The notes under the pieces are model-generated. The model saw only the letters and a program-made list of their open reading frames with translations. It did not search any database and had not been told where the DNA came from. The translations under genes and the position numbers were made by a program. Shown here piece after piece: positions 1 through 10,976 of a DNA stretch of 64,000 bases. The stretch is taken from the NCBI RefSeq assembly GCF_018294505.1, contig NC_057804.1, positions 249,101,099-249,165,098 of the forward strand, given 5' to 3'. The stretch comes from Triticum aestivum. Taxonomy: Eukaryota; Streptophyta; Magnoliopsida; Poales; Poaceae. Position 1 is the stretch's first letter. Every line of letters starts with the position of its first letter.

Positions 1-864
1 CACCTTCAAGAACTCTATCAGTACATTGACCAAGGGTTTACTAATGAAGACTTTCAAGATCGCTCCACTCCACCTTTGCCAGCTCGTGAGCCTACAATGA
101 ATTTATAATGAATTCAGCTGCGCAAATTGCTCGATGAAGCAGAAGCCGCTTCACCGACAATCAAACCTTTTGCTGTCTTGCAAGTGTAATGAAGGTCATC
201 CCTATGTACCTTCCCCGTCCAAGACCCAAGTCAGTCTCGAAGGATCAGCTGCTGCTGTTGCGGCTGAAGAAGAAGATATTCCACACACTTCTGAATCAGA
301 AACTTTGTGAGACAGTTCCTCAGGCGATGCTATCATATTCATAATTTCTCACTCGTGTTTTCAAGACCTTTTTGACACTAGTTGACCAAAAGGGGGAGAA
401 TAACATCGAGAGATTGATAGATTTTCTCTATTTGATTTGGTGTTTGTGTTTTTGTCGTTCTATCTTTTGAGATAATTACGCCATTTAATGTGCATTGATG
501 TAAAACTTCTGTTATGTGTTGTAATATTAATAACCTGACCTGGTGCATTATTCTCTCTCTCGAAGCTTTTGTTTTGCAGGTGAAATTGTTAACAGAAGTT
601 AAGAATGATTGAACTTTACTCTCATTGGATTATCCATCATCAATGCAAATCATTACCTCGTCTGATTGAATATTCTCCACACTCTTAAATGAATTGCAAG
701 GAATTATATTGTATATCAATTAAGTCTACATACATCCAGGGGGAGTATATTTCGTCATCGAGTCAAGTAACGCAATTTCACTCTTGTTCGATTTACAATT
801 TACTTATCTATCTTCACTTTGATGATTATCTATTTTGTCAACAACCATCCAAAAAGGGGGAAAT
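1..864 (+). other. 3' internal tail of an LTR retrotransposon, superfamily unresolved
   Basis: This stretch runs into a polypurine tract and a long terminal repeat, so it is the 3' part of an LTR element that enters from the left edge. A short open frame from base 1 ends in tandem stops near 106-111. Weak coding character continues in shifted frames to about 380, ending close to an aaaagggggaga tract. The rest to 850 is AT-rich and non-coding. I see no reverse transcriptase or integrase motif, so Copia versus Gypsy cannot be decided here. The small open frames are treated as chance. Confidence 0.6.
851..864 (+). promoter_or_regulatory. Polypurine tract for plus-strand priming
   Basis: The purine run AAAAAGGGGGAAAT sits directly before the TGTTGG start of the LTR. 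This is where the RNA primer for plus-strand DNA synthesis is left in LTR retroelements. Its position one base from the LTR fixes the orientation of the element as plus. Confidence 0.75.
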
Positions 865-2124
865 TGTTGGTGCAATGATAGGACCCTTATCTTTTGGAGT
901 TTGTTGACATAAACAGTTTGGGACTTATGTGTTTGATAGTACACACAGATTAACGGGTCCCTGGAGCAATCGAGGAGTTTGTGAAAAACGATGAAGATAA
1001 TCTCCCTGCATGGCAGCAAAGGTTATCACCAAGTCTCCTAAAAATTGCTGAAGTCTAAGCAGGTTTGTTGATCGTTCGAAGCAAATGACTCCACTCATAG
1101 AAGAATGAAGAGAAAGTGAAGATGTAGCATTTGTTTTGTTGTTCTTCTTCTTTCATTGAGTCATAGGACCACCATACTATTAGGAGGGGTATATCGTCTC
1201 GAAGCTTTGATTCTCTGATGCTAAACCCAAACCTATGAAAGTTGTGAGAGAAATCTCTTTGTGCTCCGAGCAAATACTTGCCAGCAAGAGACTGTGATCT
1301 TCTTTGCTACGAGAGACTTGCCTCGGACCGAGGATTTAGCATTACTTGTTCCTCAAGTAATGTTACAGTTGCTCTAAAATCCGACCGTTGTGAATGTTTC
1401 GGTTGGCCATTGGTTGGACCTCATGTCCAAAATGGTCATTTCCCATGGGGGAAGGCTGCGTCTATAAATAGCCACCCCACGCCGGCTTTGTTCGTTGGCT
1501 GCTCCGTTTGATTTCTAAAAAGATTGTTGCGCAACCCTCGAAATCCACCGAGAGCAAAACTCTAGGGCCGAAGAATTATATAGTGGTTTAGCATCACTGG
1601 AATCTAAGTTTAGTATGATCCACCTATTACACTTGAGAGCAGCAAACTCTCTAGATGGTTAGGTGTCAATTTCTTCTAAGACCAAGAGTGATTGCGGTTC
1701 TCGAAGAAGAGGTCAGTAAAGGTTTGGAGATAGCCTTCAAGTATCTACCAGGAGTGATCGACATCGGTTGGCGAATCGATTGTTGAGGAGAATAGGGTGA
1801 AGAGAGTTTTATCTTCCGTGTTAAGTCATAGCCCCTCCAACCAGACATAGTTCTTGTGCAGAAGGACAAACTAGTCAAACAAATACCTTGTCTCCATCAA
1901 GCACCCTCGGTCACCCATGTTAATCAAGTTTACCTCTGATTCTTTCTATTCATGTAATTTACTTAGATGCATGCTTTAGTTTCCCTTCTTTTATATGTTG
2001 TAGTTCTTCTTAGTCTATTTATAGCTTATTCCGCTGCTGGGTTCTGAGAGATTTAAGTTTTCTGAAGAAAATTTGAAACTCCCATTCACCCACCCCCCTC
2101 TGGTAGACATTCTTCGTTCCTACA
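865..2124 (+). mobile_element. 3' LTR of the leftmost retrotransposon
   Basis: The segment begins TGTTGG, follows a polypurine tract and ends TACA, giving the usual TG...CA ends and a length of 1,260 bp. A TATAAATA box at 1463-1470, followed by GC-rich sequence, marks the probable U3/R boundary. The C-rich end before the terminal CA resembles Copia LTR ends I know, but this is only an impression. The next five bases, GAAAC, would be the target-site duplication; the left partner is outside the window. Open frames inside are LTR sequence, not genes. Confidence 0.7.
1463..1470 (+). promoter_or_regulatory. TATA box of the LTR
   Basis: TATAAATA lies in the middle of the LTR with GC-rich sequence on both sides, the usual arrangement for the LTR RNA polymerase II promoter. 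Confidence 0.6.
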
Positions 2125-2599
2125 GAAACGTTTCCGTTCGTCTGCACATCCCACAAAGTGAATCCCAGATGAACGTTTTCGTTCGTATATACATCCCGCA
2201 TAGTTTTATGTATAGCCTCGTGTGTGATACGTGTAACAATCACACACGCTCTGCCTGTGTTAACCGTTTGCTTTATTCAACTACATCACACATGATTTAA
2301 TGAAGAAAACTGTATGCCATTGGGCTATCCATCACAACCGCTTTTACTGCTAGAACCGTTTGCAAAGTTCCATGACCCATTTAGCAAGTTTATTAGTTCA
2401 CAATTAATAATTCCAGTATTACACAAATTCACATTTCATATCGAACAACTATTTGCTAATTTCACAGCAGACACATAAATGTATTTTAACATCACAATAT
2501 GATAGCTACCTGAAAACAGCACAATACAACATAAAGCTGGTTCACCTTCATAAGAACAATATTAGAACAATCTATTCATTTCCCTAATCGACTGATGCA
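2125..2599. other. Non-coding flank with a short tandem duplication and inverted repeat
   Basis: Right after the LTR, a unit starting GAAACGTTTCCGTTCG is repeated about 46 bp later as GAACGTTTTCGTTCG. A 9-bp inverted repeat, GTGTGTGAT at 2220-2228 and ATCACACAC at 2239-2247, could form a hairpin. The rest is AT-rich and lies on the 3' side of the minus-strand relic gene, so it is probably that gene's 3' flank inside a DNA transposon. No gene seen. Confidence 0.45.
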
Positions 2600-3971
2600 T
2601 GATCAGCCAGGTTCGTCTTCTCCGCCTCTGGTTTCAGTTCTTTAAGAACTTGTTTTGCACTGACCAACTGGGAAAGTGCCTCCTCCTCAACCAACACCAT
2701 CTTGCAAAGCCTAATTTAAAAAATTTGAGCTCATTATCTATCTTCCTCTCTTTTTTCCCGCATCTTGAAATATTTTTCAACATTGACGACACTTTCTCTA
2801 AGACTATTTTTGTTCTCTTCCTCATACATGCTCCAGATCTTTGCTAGGCACATCTTCAAAGACTATGTCCACTCTTGATCAACCCACTCCAAGTGAGAAC
2901 ACTTCCATTCATTGTATAATATTTAAAACCAAATCAGTAACAATTGTAGGGAAAATGGGTTCCTAGCAACACAGAAAATCACCAAGTACATATTTTGAAA
3001 AACTGAAGAAACATGTTAATTATGACACATTTTCTCAAAAAGATCAACGTGTAAATGAATTAATTGCTACTGAGACAACAATCAAATTCTGAAACATCAG
3101 AAGTTGTAAGTAACTTCAACAACGCTACAAGTTCTTTGTCATGTACTATAAAGAACAAATTGGACATTTTATGAGGAAGCTAAATATAACTGCAACAACA
3201 TAGTGACAGTGTTTGGATGACATCAAATTGATACTAACAGGTGTGTACATGTACAAATTTAGTAACATAGAACTAATAGCACTAAGGCCGTCCACTATGT
3301 ATGCCAAAACTAGTGTCAATACAACTGTTGCTACATTTGGCACCGGTGCCATGCACTGGCGAGCCGATGCAGAGGAAAATAATCAGGGAATCGGCCTCCG
3401 AAGCACCTAGTTGCTCTGATGCCCAGTTCCTTCATGCCATAAAGTTTGAGTATTTTACCGCTTTGCTTTTCGGATGTGTGGACCAAAGTTGGCTGCACAA
3501 ACTGCTGAAGTGGTGCCAAATAATTATCTAATGGCACCGCTGATGAGATGGCAACATTTTTAGATATTAGGTAGAAACTATGACACTGTCTTAATCACAT
3601 CCGGAATAACATAGCACAGCGACAGTGTCTGAATCACATCTAACAAATGATTTGTAACAACGAAAGTGGGGCTAACCTTCTCTGCACATGCTAGAAACTT
3701 CCTCCTACTGTCCACAGATTCAAACACAACTAACATCACACTTGGAGATTGATCGTGACAACGAGCAGGCAAATCTTCAGCCACCCTACTCCATTCGTTG
3801 CAACTGATGGTCCTAGGGAGCTATAAGAGGAAGAAATGACTCAAATTGACCACCAGGTTAAGATCCTTCATTCCAAATTATAACCCGAGAGAAATAAGAG
3901 AGGCATACCGAGGTAGTGAAAGAGTCATCGTCAGAGGAGGAACCGCTGGAGAGGTCATTGAAGAAGACCAT
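2600..3971 (-). pseudogene. Decayed three-exon GRF-type zinc-finger-like gene
   Basis: Read on the minus strand. Exon 1 (3971-3909) starts with ATG, encodes 21 residues including an SSDDDS run, and ends at a GTATGC donor. Exon 2 (3820-3677) follows a TTATAG acceptor, encodes exactly 48 residues including VMLVVFESVDSRRKFLACAE, and ends at a GTTAGC donor. Exon 3 begins near 2901 with CSHLEWVDQEW, then has a TAG stop, a charged coiled-coil-like stretch, another stop and frameshifts to about 2600. The pattern of an exon ending KFLACAE followed by a C-x-x-L-E-W-V-D exon recalls plant GRF-type zinc-finger proteins that are abundant in Triticeae transposons; this is recognition, not a search. Stops in exon 3 make it non-functional. 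Confidence 0.45.
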
Positions 3972-4126
3972 GGCGATCGCGACGGTCGGATGCGAGACGA
4001 CGAGAGCGAGGAAGCAAGCCGGGAAGCGACTATAACTTGGGAAGGAAGGAGGAAACAAGGGAAGTGTGACTTGTGGTCGGGGAGAAAAGGGGGTGGGGAG
4101 GGGGAGTTAGATATTTCATCGATAGG

Positions 4127-4369
4127 TGATAACCCACGAGTATAGGGGATCATAACAGTTTTCGAGGGTAGAGTATTCAACCCAAATTTATTGATTCGAC
4201 ACAAGCGGAGCCAAATAAAATTCACGAGTATTAGTAGTTGAGTTGTCAATTCAACCACACCTGAAAGACTTAATATCTGCAGCAAAATATTTAGTAGCAA
4301 AGTAGTATGGAAGTAACGGTAACGGTGGCAAAATTAACAGTAGCAGTTTTGTAGCGATTGTAACAGTAG
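4127..4369 (-). mobile_element. Athila-type LTR fragment, reverse orientation
   Basis: The fragment begins TGATAACCCA and is the reverse complement of the last ~240 bp of the LTRs at 13491-14897 and 61731-63144; those end GGGTTATCA and share the tract about opposite-strand 'gaatcaataaatttgggttg'. It stops exactly where the Tat LTR begins, so the Tat element inserted into this older LTR. AGTAG at 4365-4369 is the candidate left target-site copy. The rest of this LTR is not found to the right in this window. Confidence 0.85.
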
Positions 4370-5216
4370 TGTCGTTGCAACAAACCCTGGGTCCGTTGCC
4401 CAGACTGTGCACAGGCACGAGCACAAGTTCACAACATCCTGACTAACTCAAGCAAGATGGATCGATTCCCTTAAGGGATCCAAGCGTAGATCAAGAAGAC
4501 CAGGACTAACCCGAGGGGCAAGATATTGCTAAGGGAAAACCTCGCCTGCCGGGCAGGTGAGCCTGGAAGAGCAAGGTTAACCCTAGAAGTGAGCCCCCTC
4601 GAATCATCCCAGTAGGCCTACTGGGACAAGCGGAGGCAAACCACTGCACTGCACCACCTCAGCACGACGTACCTCGTCGATCGGTGCGGTGTCAAGCTCA
4701 AAGATGACTAAGTGGCTGCTAAATGCCACATGGCAGCCTCCACCTACAGAAAATGTCTACAAGCGACACCTGTCCTGCGACGTGTCAAGCAAGAAGGTGC
4801 CAAGCTGGCAAAAGGACCTGGGAGAGCCTGCCGGGCAAGCTGTCGTGTGACATCGAGCGGCGGATTTAATGCACTCTGTCAGCCTGTAGATTTAGGTATG
4901 ATAGCGCTGTTTGCTATCTAAACAGTGCGTAATGACTGATTTTCCACTATGGTGACCACTTAATCTATAAAAGAAATCCCATGGCAACCAGAGAAAGGAT
5001 TCGGACCCTTGTACACTCGTACGTGCATAGCCATTCTTGTCCCAAGGCAACCCTGCCGGGCAAGAGCACTGTGCTTTTCCACCACCATCCACCATCAATC
5101 CACCAAAGCAGGAGTAGGGTTTTACGCCTCGCAGTGGACCGAACCTAGGTAAAAACCGCCCGTGTGATCTCTGTCGTGCTGCCTCACGCTCCTCTGCTCT
5201 TTGTGCAACGTGCCAT
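4370..5216 (+). mobile_element. Tat element 5' LTR, first part
   Basis: The LTR begins TGTCGTTGC at the junction with the Athila scrap. It includes a C/G-rich region, a TATAAAAG box and a transcript-leader-like segment ending in GCCAT, where the first Athila-type element inserted. With the 60 bp resumed after that insert, the LTR is about 907 bp, close to the 914-bp solo LTR at 26346-27259. The two share TATA position and a similar end (CCGAACC...GGGG...CCCCATAGGTG), so they are related families or divergent members of one family. Confidence 0.75.
4966..4973 (+). promoter_or_regulatory. TATA box of the Tat LTR
   Basis: TATAAAAG sits about 250 bp before the end of this LTR part, matching the TATAAAAG at 26969-26976 in the related solo LTR. 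Confidence 0.6.
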
Positions 5217-6738
5217 TGATACGTCTTCAACGTATCTATAATTTATTAAGTATTCATTGTATGTTTACAATAGTTTTATATGATTTTGGTATGATTTGAT
5301 TAGAACTAACCCGGACTGACGCTGTTTTCAGCAGAACTACCGTTGTGTTGTTTTCGTACAGAAATAAGAGTTCTCTGAATGCGCTGAAAATCAGCAGAGA
5401 ATTTTTCTGGAAAATAAAAAATAATGGAACGAAGAGTTATTGGAGGGGTGTCCCGTGGGCCCCACTATGGTGGAGGGCATGCCCACCCCCTGGGGCGCGC
5501 CCCTATGCCTCGTGGACTTCCCGTGGGGCCCCCTGACTTGTTCTCAGTGCCAAACTCTCCTATAAATGCCCAAACCTCTGGAAAATAACCTAGATCGGAA
5601 GTTCCACCACCGCAAGCCTCTGTAGCCATGAGAAATCAATCTAGGCCCTCTTTGTTACCCTGCCGGACGGGGCCATATCATCGGAGGCCATGGAGAAGGA
5701 TCTCAGAGGGGCCATCATCACCATGAAGGCCAAGGACCAGAGGGGGAACCTCTCCCCATCTAGGGGAAGGCCATGGAGGAGGAAGCACAAGGGGAGAACC
5801 TCTCCTCCTCTCTCTCGGTGGCGCCGGAGTGCCATCGGGAGGGGAATCATCGCCGCGGTGATCGTCTTCATCAACATCACCATCATCATCACCATCCTCA
5901 TCTCTTTTATGCTGTACACTCTCCCATACCCCGCTGTAATCCCTAATTGAACATGGTTCTTGATGCCAGATATTATGATCCAATGATGTGTGCCCATCCT
6001 ATGATGTTTTGAGTAGATGTCCTTTGTCCTTGGATTGATTAATGATCTAGATTGGTATGAGTTGTATGTTTTATTTTGGTGTTGCCCTATTGTGCCCTCC
6101 ATGTCACTCAATCGTGAGGGATTCCTGTTGTAGGGTGTTGCAACATGTTCATGATTCGCTTATAGTGGGTTGCTCGAGTGACAGAAGCATAAACCCGAGT
6201 AAGGGGGTTGTTGCGTATGGGATAAAGGGGGCTTGATATGTTAATGCTATGGTTGGATTTGACCATAATGATGTTTAGTAGTTCTGGATCCTTGCTAGAG
6301 TTCCAATCATAAGTGCATATGATCCAAGAAGAGAAATTATGTTAGCTTATGCCTCTCCCTCATATGAAATTGCAATGACAACTACAGGTCTTGTTAGCAA
6401 TCACCTACCACAATTCCGCACACCGACCCAACATTATTCCACACTCGTTTTTTATAATATTTTGTAATATACTCTAACTTTATGATAACAACACCTACTT
6501 TTATAATTTATCTCTCCGATATCATGCAAAGTTATCCTCTTCATACCCACAATGTAGTTTTATTTCTCGTTTCTAGTTGGTAGCAAAACACTTAGTGTAC
6601 GTAGAGTCGTATCAGTGGAAGATAGGACTTGAGAGAATATTGATCTTACCTTTATCTCCTTATGGGTTCGACACTCCATACATATCACTTCCACCTTTGG
6701 GAATTGCTACGATGATTCCCTGCACTTGGGGATTATCA
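5217..6738 (+). mobile_element. 5' LTR of the first Athila-type element
   Basis: The LTR starts with the palindrome GATACGT-CTTCA-ACGTATC and ends GGGATTATCA. A GC-rich block with GGGCGCGCCCC-like sequence precedes TATAAATG at 5561-5568. A repetitive CATCACCATCATC tract lies at 5870-5895 and recurs in the 3' copy. The LTR is 1,522 bp against 1,466 bp for the 3' copy, with many substitutions and several indels, so the insertion is not recent. Confidence 0.88.
5561..5568 (+). promoter_or_regulatory. TATA box of the Athila-type LTR
   Basis: TATAAATG follows the GC-rich block of the LTR; the 3' LTR has the same TATAAATG at about 11305-11312. Confidence 0.6.
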
Positions 6739-6748
6739 AGCTCTTTTC

Positions 6749-6766
6749 TGGCGCCGATGCCGGAGA
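6749..6766 (+). promoter_or_regulatory. Primer-binding site, tRNA-Asp type
   Basis: TGGCGCCGATGCCGGAGA lies 10 bp after the LTR end. It differs at two positions from TGGCGCCGTTGCCGGGGA, the sequence complementary to the 3' end of plant tRNA-Asp used by Athila elements. This placement defines the LTR boundary and the lineage. Confidence 0.8.
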
Positions 6767-7590
6767 GCAATAGCGTGGGGTTGATATTCTCGCGTATGCT
6801 TGTTAGCTTTCTTCACTGAGTTGTTTTTGATTTCCCTTTTGTTTTGTTTAGTTGTGGGTGAGACATACAAAAAAAAATTAAAAGAATGAAAATACAAAAA
6901 CATTCACTTGCCTCATATGCCTAAAAAGTTTTTCAAAAAGAGAAGTGATTGGAAAGTTATGCATTGAAGAAGTGAGGGTCGACCTTGAACACTTGTGTTC
7001 AGGCTCATGGAAAGAATGTAGAATTTTTCATGGAAGTTTCTCTATAAATAATTATCCCCATGTATATATCCAATGTATTATAAAAATATTGTGCCAAGCT
7101 TTGGTTTTAGGATGATTAGATTGCTTGTTTACTATGTGCAGTACAAAAACAGAAACTTTGGCTGTAGCGTGTGAATTTACATTTTTTACTGGAAAGTCAA
7201 ATGGGTCTGAAACTTTTTGAACATTATTTATGTACAAATTATTTAAATTGTCATAGTTTTTTAGAATATTTTGGAGTTACAGAAGTTTACTAAATTTCCA
7301 GATTACTACAAACTGTCCTGTTTTTGACAGATTCTGCTTTCTATGTGTTGTTCGCTTATTTTGATGAATCTATGGGTAGTATCAGGGGGTAAAACCATGG
7401 TGAAGTTGGAATAAAGTACAAATAGTGCTAATATGAAATTGGAATGAGTTTACAACAGTACCTAAAGGTAGTGATTTGCTTTATTATACTAACGGATCTC
7501 ACAAAGTCTTTGTTAAGTTTTTGTGGATGAAGTGTTCGAAGAACGAGGAGTTACAGATGTGAGAAGAATAAAGAGAGGCAATATTTCACG
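6767..7590 (+). other. AT-rich untranslated leader of the first Athila-type element
   Basis: The sequence between the primer-binding site and the first hairpin is AT-rich and lacks the gag start found at the same place in the elements at 13491 and 61731. A segment around 7260-7345, reading gagttacagaagt...TTTTTGACAGATTCTGC, recurs near 53990-54060 in another Athila-type element, so it is inherited non-coding retroelement sequence. No gene seen. Confidence 0.6.
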
Positions 7591-7673
7591 CTTGGGGATA
7601 CCCAAGGCATCCCAAGTAAATACTCCAAGGATAATCAAGCATCTAAGCTCGGGGATGCCTCGGTTGGCATCCC
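7591..7673 (+). repeat. Pair of G-rich hairpins (first copy)
   Basis: The first hairpin pairs CTTGGG near 7591 with CCCAAG near 7611. The second has an 8-bp perfect stem, GGGATGCC (7652-7659) and GGCATCCC (7666-7673), with a 6-base loop. The same two-hairpin arrangement recurs at 9331-9414 and 54312-54391. The G-rich strand resembles this family's polypurine tract. Confidence 0.65.
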
Positions 7674-8097
7674 ATCTTTCTTCCCATCTTTCTTCTTCAA
7701 CAATTATCGGTATACCTTGGTTTTTGTTTTGTTCACATGATTTGTGTCCTTTGTGTTTTTATTTTTCTTTAAGAACCATGCTAGTATGAGATAGACCTTC
7801 ATCGATTTATAGAATGCTTCATGCACTTCACTTAAATCTTTTGAGTATGACCTTATAGAATGTTCTTTGTGTGTCACTTAAATCTTTTGAGTATGGTTTT
7901 ATAGAATGCTTCATGTGCTTCACTTATATATTTTAATCTTGGATATTGGTTAGTCCATATTAATTGTAGAATGCTCCATAAACTTTACTTATGTCTTTTG
8001 GAGTATGAATAATACTATCATCTAAAGTGGGTTTGGAATAGTGTCAACTTTAGAAATTAGTGATCCCACTATTTTGGAGGGTGTTGAATCTTAGTGT
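7674..8097 (+). other. Non-coding spacer with repeated AATG-CTTCA(C)TTA-like phrases
   Basis: Phrases like 'agaatgcttcatg...cttcacttatatcttttgag' recur three to four times between 7800 and 8000, and similar phrases occur at 9590-9660 and 54560-54720 in equivalent positions. This is a degenerate repeat typical of the untranslated region of these elements. No gene seen. Confidence 0.5.
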
Positions 8098-8681
8098 GAT
8101 ATTTATGAAAGTGGATTTGGAAGAGTGTCAACTTTAGTTAGTAATGATTCCAATATTTCAAAAGCAGTTCCAATTGATTATGAGAACAAAGTTGCCATCT
8201 ATGACGATTATTGTGATGACATGTATGCTATAAAGAGTAATGTTAACCATGAAACTTGTCATCATGATTTGAATTTTCAATTGGATTATGCCCCACATGA
8301 CAGTTATTTTGTTGAGTTTGCTCCCACTATTCCGAACGAGTAGAATTTTGCTCATGTGGAGAGTAGTAAAATTTCTATGCATGTAGATCATGAAAAGAAT
8401 ACTTTATGTGATGGTTATACTGTTGAATTCATGATGCTACTGAAAATTATTATGAGGGAGGAATACATTATTGTAGGAGTTGCAATAATATCAAGTTTCC
8501 TCTCTATGTGCTTATAATTTTGAAGTTATACTTGTCTTGCCTTCCTATGCTAGTTGATTCTTGTTACTATAAATTGTGTGCTCACAAAAACCCTAGGCAT
8601 AGGAAGTGGGTTAGATTTAAATGTGCTAGTCATATTCTTCATGATGCTCTCTTTATGTTTCAATTATTATCTTTTATGTGA
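8098..8681 (+). pseudogene. Accessory ORF relic of an Athila-type element, unknown function
   Basis: A plus-strand coding-like stretch is open from about 8098 to a TAG at 8341-8343. It continues in the same frame, shifts once near 8430 and ends at TGA 8679-8681. The first half is acidic and polar (for example YDDYCDDMYAI). The last third is hydrophobic then basic (FPLYVLIILKLYL, then HKNPRHRKWVRFKC), which could be a membrane segment followed by a charged tail. I recognise similar ORFs only from Triticeae Athila-type elements and know no function. A conserved block follows 17 bases after the stop. Confidence 0.5.
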
Positions 8682-8698
8682 GAATCATTGAAATCATC

Positions 8699-8750
8699 AT
8701 GCCTAGCTAAAAGGCATCAAAGAAAAGCGCTTGTTGGGAGACAACCCAAT
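8699..8750 (+). repeat. Conserved post-ORF block with TTGGGAGACAACCCAA hairpin
   Basis: The block starts ATGCCTAGCTA and ends GTTGGGAGACAACCCAAT. TTGGG at 8734-8738 can pair with CCCAA at 8745-8749. A matching block with GTTGGGAGGCAACCCAAT lies at 53664-53714, at nearly the same distance from the ORF stop codon in another Athila-type family. Confidence 0.6.
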
Positions 8751-9324
8751 ATTTACCATTACTGTTTTTGTGTGTTCACATGATTAAGTTACTGCAATAA
8801 TCATATTTAATAGCTTTTGTTTCAATAAAGTGCCAAGTAAGACCTTTGGGAAGACTTGGGTGAAAGTTAATGTGATCTTGCTGTAAAAAAAGAAACTTGG
8901 CGCTCACGAGATTAGCTGTCATTTTTATAGAAGAGTGATTTTGGGTTGATTATTTTTGCATAATATTAATAGACAAATTCCTCACGTCCACCAATTTATT
9001 TCATTTTTGCACTAGCATAATTATGGTTGATGTTTAGATCATTACCAGACTATTCGGTTTCTGACAGATTCTGTTCTCATTGCATAGTTTTCTTGTTTTC
9101 TAGTTTCTATGGCTTGTATTTCTCAATATAAATTGGATAAATGATATGGTACAGTAGGAATTGTGTGAGAACAATTATGAATCTTGTCTTTGATAGTACC
9201 AAAGTGAATGGTTTACTGTTTATCATACTAACCCATCTCAGGAAGTTCCGTTAAGTTTTGTCTGATTGAAGTTTTCCAGTTTTGTGTGAGATATCGATAT
9301 GAGGAGAATAATGAGTGGGAAGAC
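8751..9324 (+). other. AT-rich untranslated region
   Basis: No coding signal. A phrase at about 9050-9080 ending TTCTGACAGATTCTG repeats the 7310-7335 region, which suggests that the interior holds a diverged duplication: leader-like phrase, two hairpins and TTCACTTATATC phrases at 7.3-8.0 kb and again at 9.05-9.66 kb. Confidence 0.5.
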
Positions 9325-9414
9325 CCTAAGCTTGGGGATTCCCAAGGCACCCCAAGGTAATATTCAAGGAAGACTCAAGCGCCTAAGCTTGGGGATGCCC
9401 TGGAGGGCATCCCC
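9325..9414 (+). repeat. Pair of G-rich hairpins (second copy)
   Basis: CCTAAGCTTGGGG at 9325-9337 begins hairpin 1 (CTTGGGG 9331-9337 with CCCCAAG 9350-9356). CCTAAGCTTGGGG at 9382-9394 begins hairpin 2, a perfect 10-bp stem GGGGATGCCC (9391-9400), loop TGGA, GGGCATCCCC (9405-9414). The following CTCTTTCGTCTTC is the same as after the hairpin at 54391. Confidence 0.75.
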
Positions 9415-10961
9415 TCTTTCGTCTTCAAAACTGTCGGTATACCTTACTCGGAGCTATATTTTTATTCGTCACATGATATGTATTTTGCTTGGAGTGTATT
9501 TTAATTTTACTTGATGTTTGAATAAATCATTGGATCTTAAATATTGAATGAGAGAGTCCTCCCATGTCTAGTTAATTAGTTGACTACTCAGTGTTCTTCA
9601 CTTATATCTTTTTGGAGTAGTTTGTCATTTACTCACGTGCTTCACGTATATCCTATGAGTAAATGGTTGAATGAATTGAATATCATAAATATGAATTTAT
9701 ATATGTTTCATATGCTTATACCATGGTGAGTAATGACTTCACACATAATAAGTATAGGTTGTAAATCTATTGAAAGTTAGCAAACGTAGTATTGGTCACC
9801 TGAACAATTCATGAAAGAATATTGAAGGAAGAGAGATTTCACAAATAAATATATTATCTTGGACATCTTTTGTAATTGTGAGCACTCATTAAAATATGAC
9901 ATGCTAAAAGGTTGATGTTGGACAAGGAAGACAACTCAATGGGTTATGTTTTCCTATATCTGAAACGTTATATTGTCTTGGATCATCCAACATGTTGAGC
10001 TTGCCTTTCCCCCTCATGCTAGCCAAGTTCTTTGCATGAAGTAGAGATACTACTTGTGCTTCCAAACATTCCTTAACACAGTTTTGCCATGAGAGTCCAC
10101 CATACCTACCTATGGATTGAGTAAGATCCTTCAAGTAAGTTGTCATCGGTGCATGCAATAAAAATTGCTCTCTAAATATGTATGATCTATTAGTGTGAAG
10201 GAAATAAGCTTTATACGAACTTGTGATAGGGAAGAAATAAAAGCGACGGACTGCATAATAAAGGTCTTTATCACAAGCGGCAATATAAATTGACGTTCTT
10301 TTGCATTAAGATTTTGTGCATCCAACCATAAAAGCGCACGACAACCTCTACTTCCCTCTGCGAAGGGCATATCTTTTACTTTTACCTACTACCCTTATAC
10401 AAGAGTCATGGTGATCATCGCCTTTCCTTTTTACACTTTTTTCCTTTGGCAAGAACTTTATGTTGGAGCGATACGGATATATATATCCACTTTGATGTAG
10501 GTTTTCATAAATTATTATTGTTGACATTACCCTCGAGGTAAAAGGTTGGGAGGCGAAACTATAAGCCCCGATCTTTCTCCGTGTCCGACTGAAACTTTGA
10601 ACCCATAAATATCACGTCAGTGTTAGAAACTGTGAAAGATCAAATGATAGTTGAGTATGTGGAGTTTGCTGAATCAAAGCTCTTACATAGACCCTTCCCA
10701 AAAATAGGATGAATTGAAATTGTTTGATGACCAAGAGCATGGTTTGTTAGTTTTCAAGAAAGTTTATGATCTATACTTTAACATGTGAATAGCTTGTTAC
10801 TTGATCATGAGAAGTTTTATGAGTTGTGCTACTGTTATGATATATAATGATGCTAGAAAAAGTGATTAAAACTATCATTGATCAAACTTAAGCAGTTGCT
10901 AGAATTCACACTTCATAAATTATTTCTTTTATCATTTACCTACTCGAGGACGAGCAGGAAT
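9415..10961 (+). other. 3' untranslated region of the first Athila-type element
   Basis: No gene seen. The segment from about 10050 to 10385 contains 'cttgtgcttccaaac', 'gagtccaccatacctacctat' and 'cttccctctgcgaagggc', all of which recur in the same order at 20620-21200 in the second Athila-type element. The last bases include 'ctactcgaggacgagcaggaatt', a phrase with a counterpart ahead of the 3' LTRs at 21688 and 56481. Confidence 0.6.
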
Positions 10962-10976
10962 TAAGCTTGGGGATGC
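10962..10976 (+). promoter_or_regulatory. Polypurine tract
   Basis: TTAAGCTTGGGGATGC directly precedes the TGATACG of the 3' LTR. The same AAGCTTGGGGATGC precedes the LTR at 56481, and its core is repeated in the internal hairpins. Confidence 0.8.

Noticed and set aside
3846..4300. 99-codon plus and 140-codon minus open frames
   Set aside because: They overlap the first exon of the minus-strand relic and the Athila LTR scrap in other frames; no independent support.
5866..5896. CATCACCATCATCATCACCAT-like tract that would encode a histidine run, as in a cloning-vector tag
   Set aside because: The same tract is in both LTRs of the element (also near 11576-11602) with natural flanks; it is LTR sequence, not vector contamination.
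5641..6111. 156- and 101-codon minus-strand open frames and a plus-strand 86-codon frame
   Set aside because: They lie in an LTR, overlap in several frames, and the same frames recur in the 3' LTR at 11380-11702; GC-rich LTR sequence explains them.
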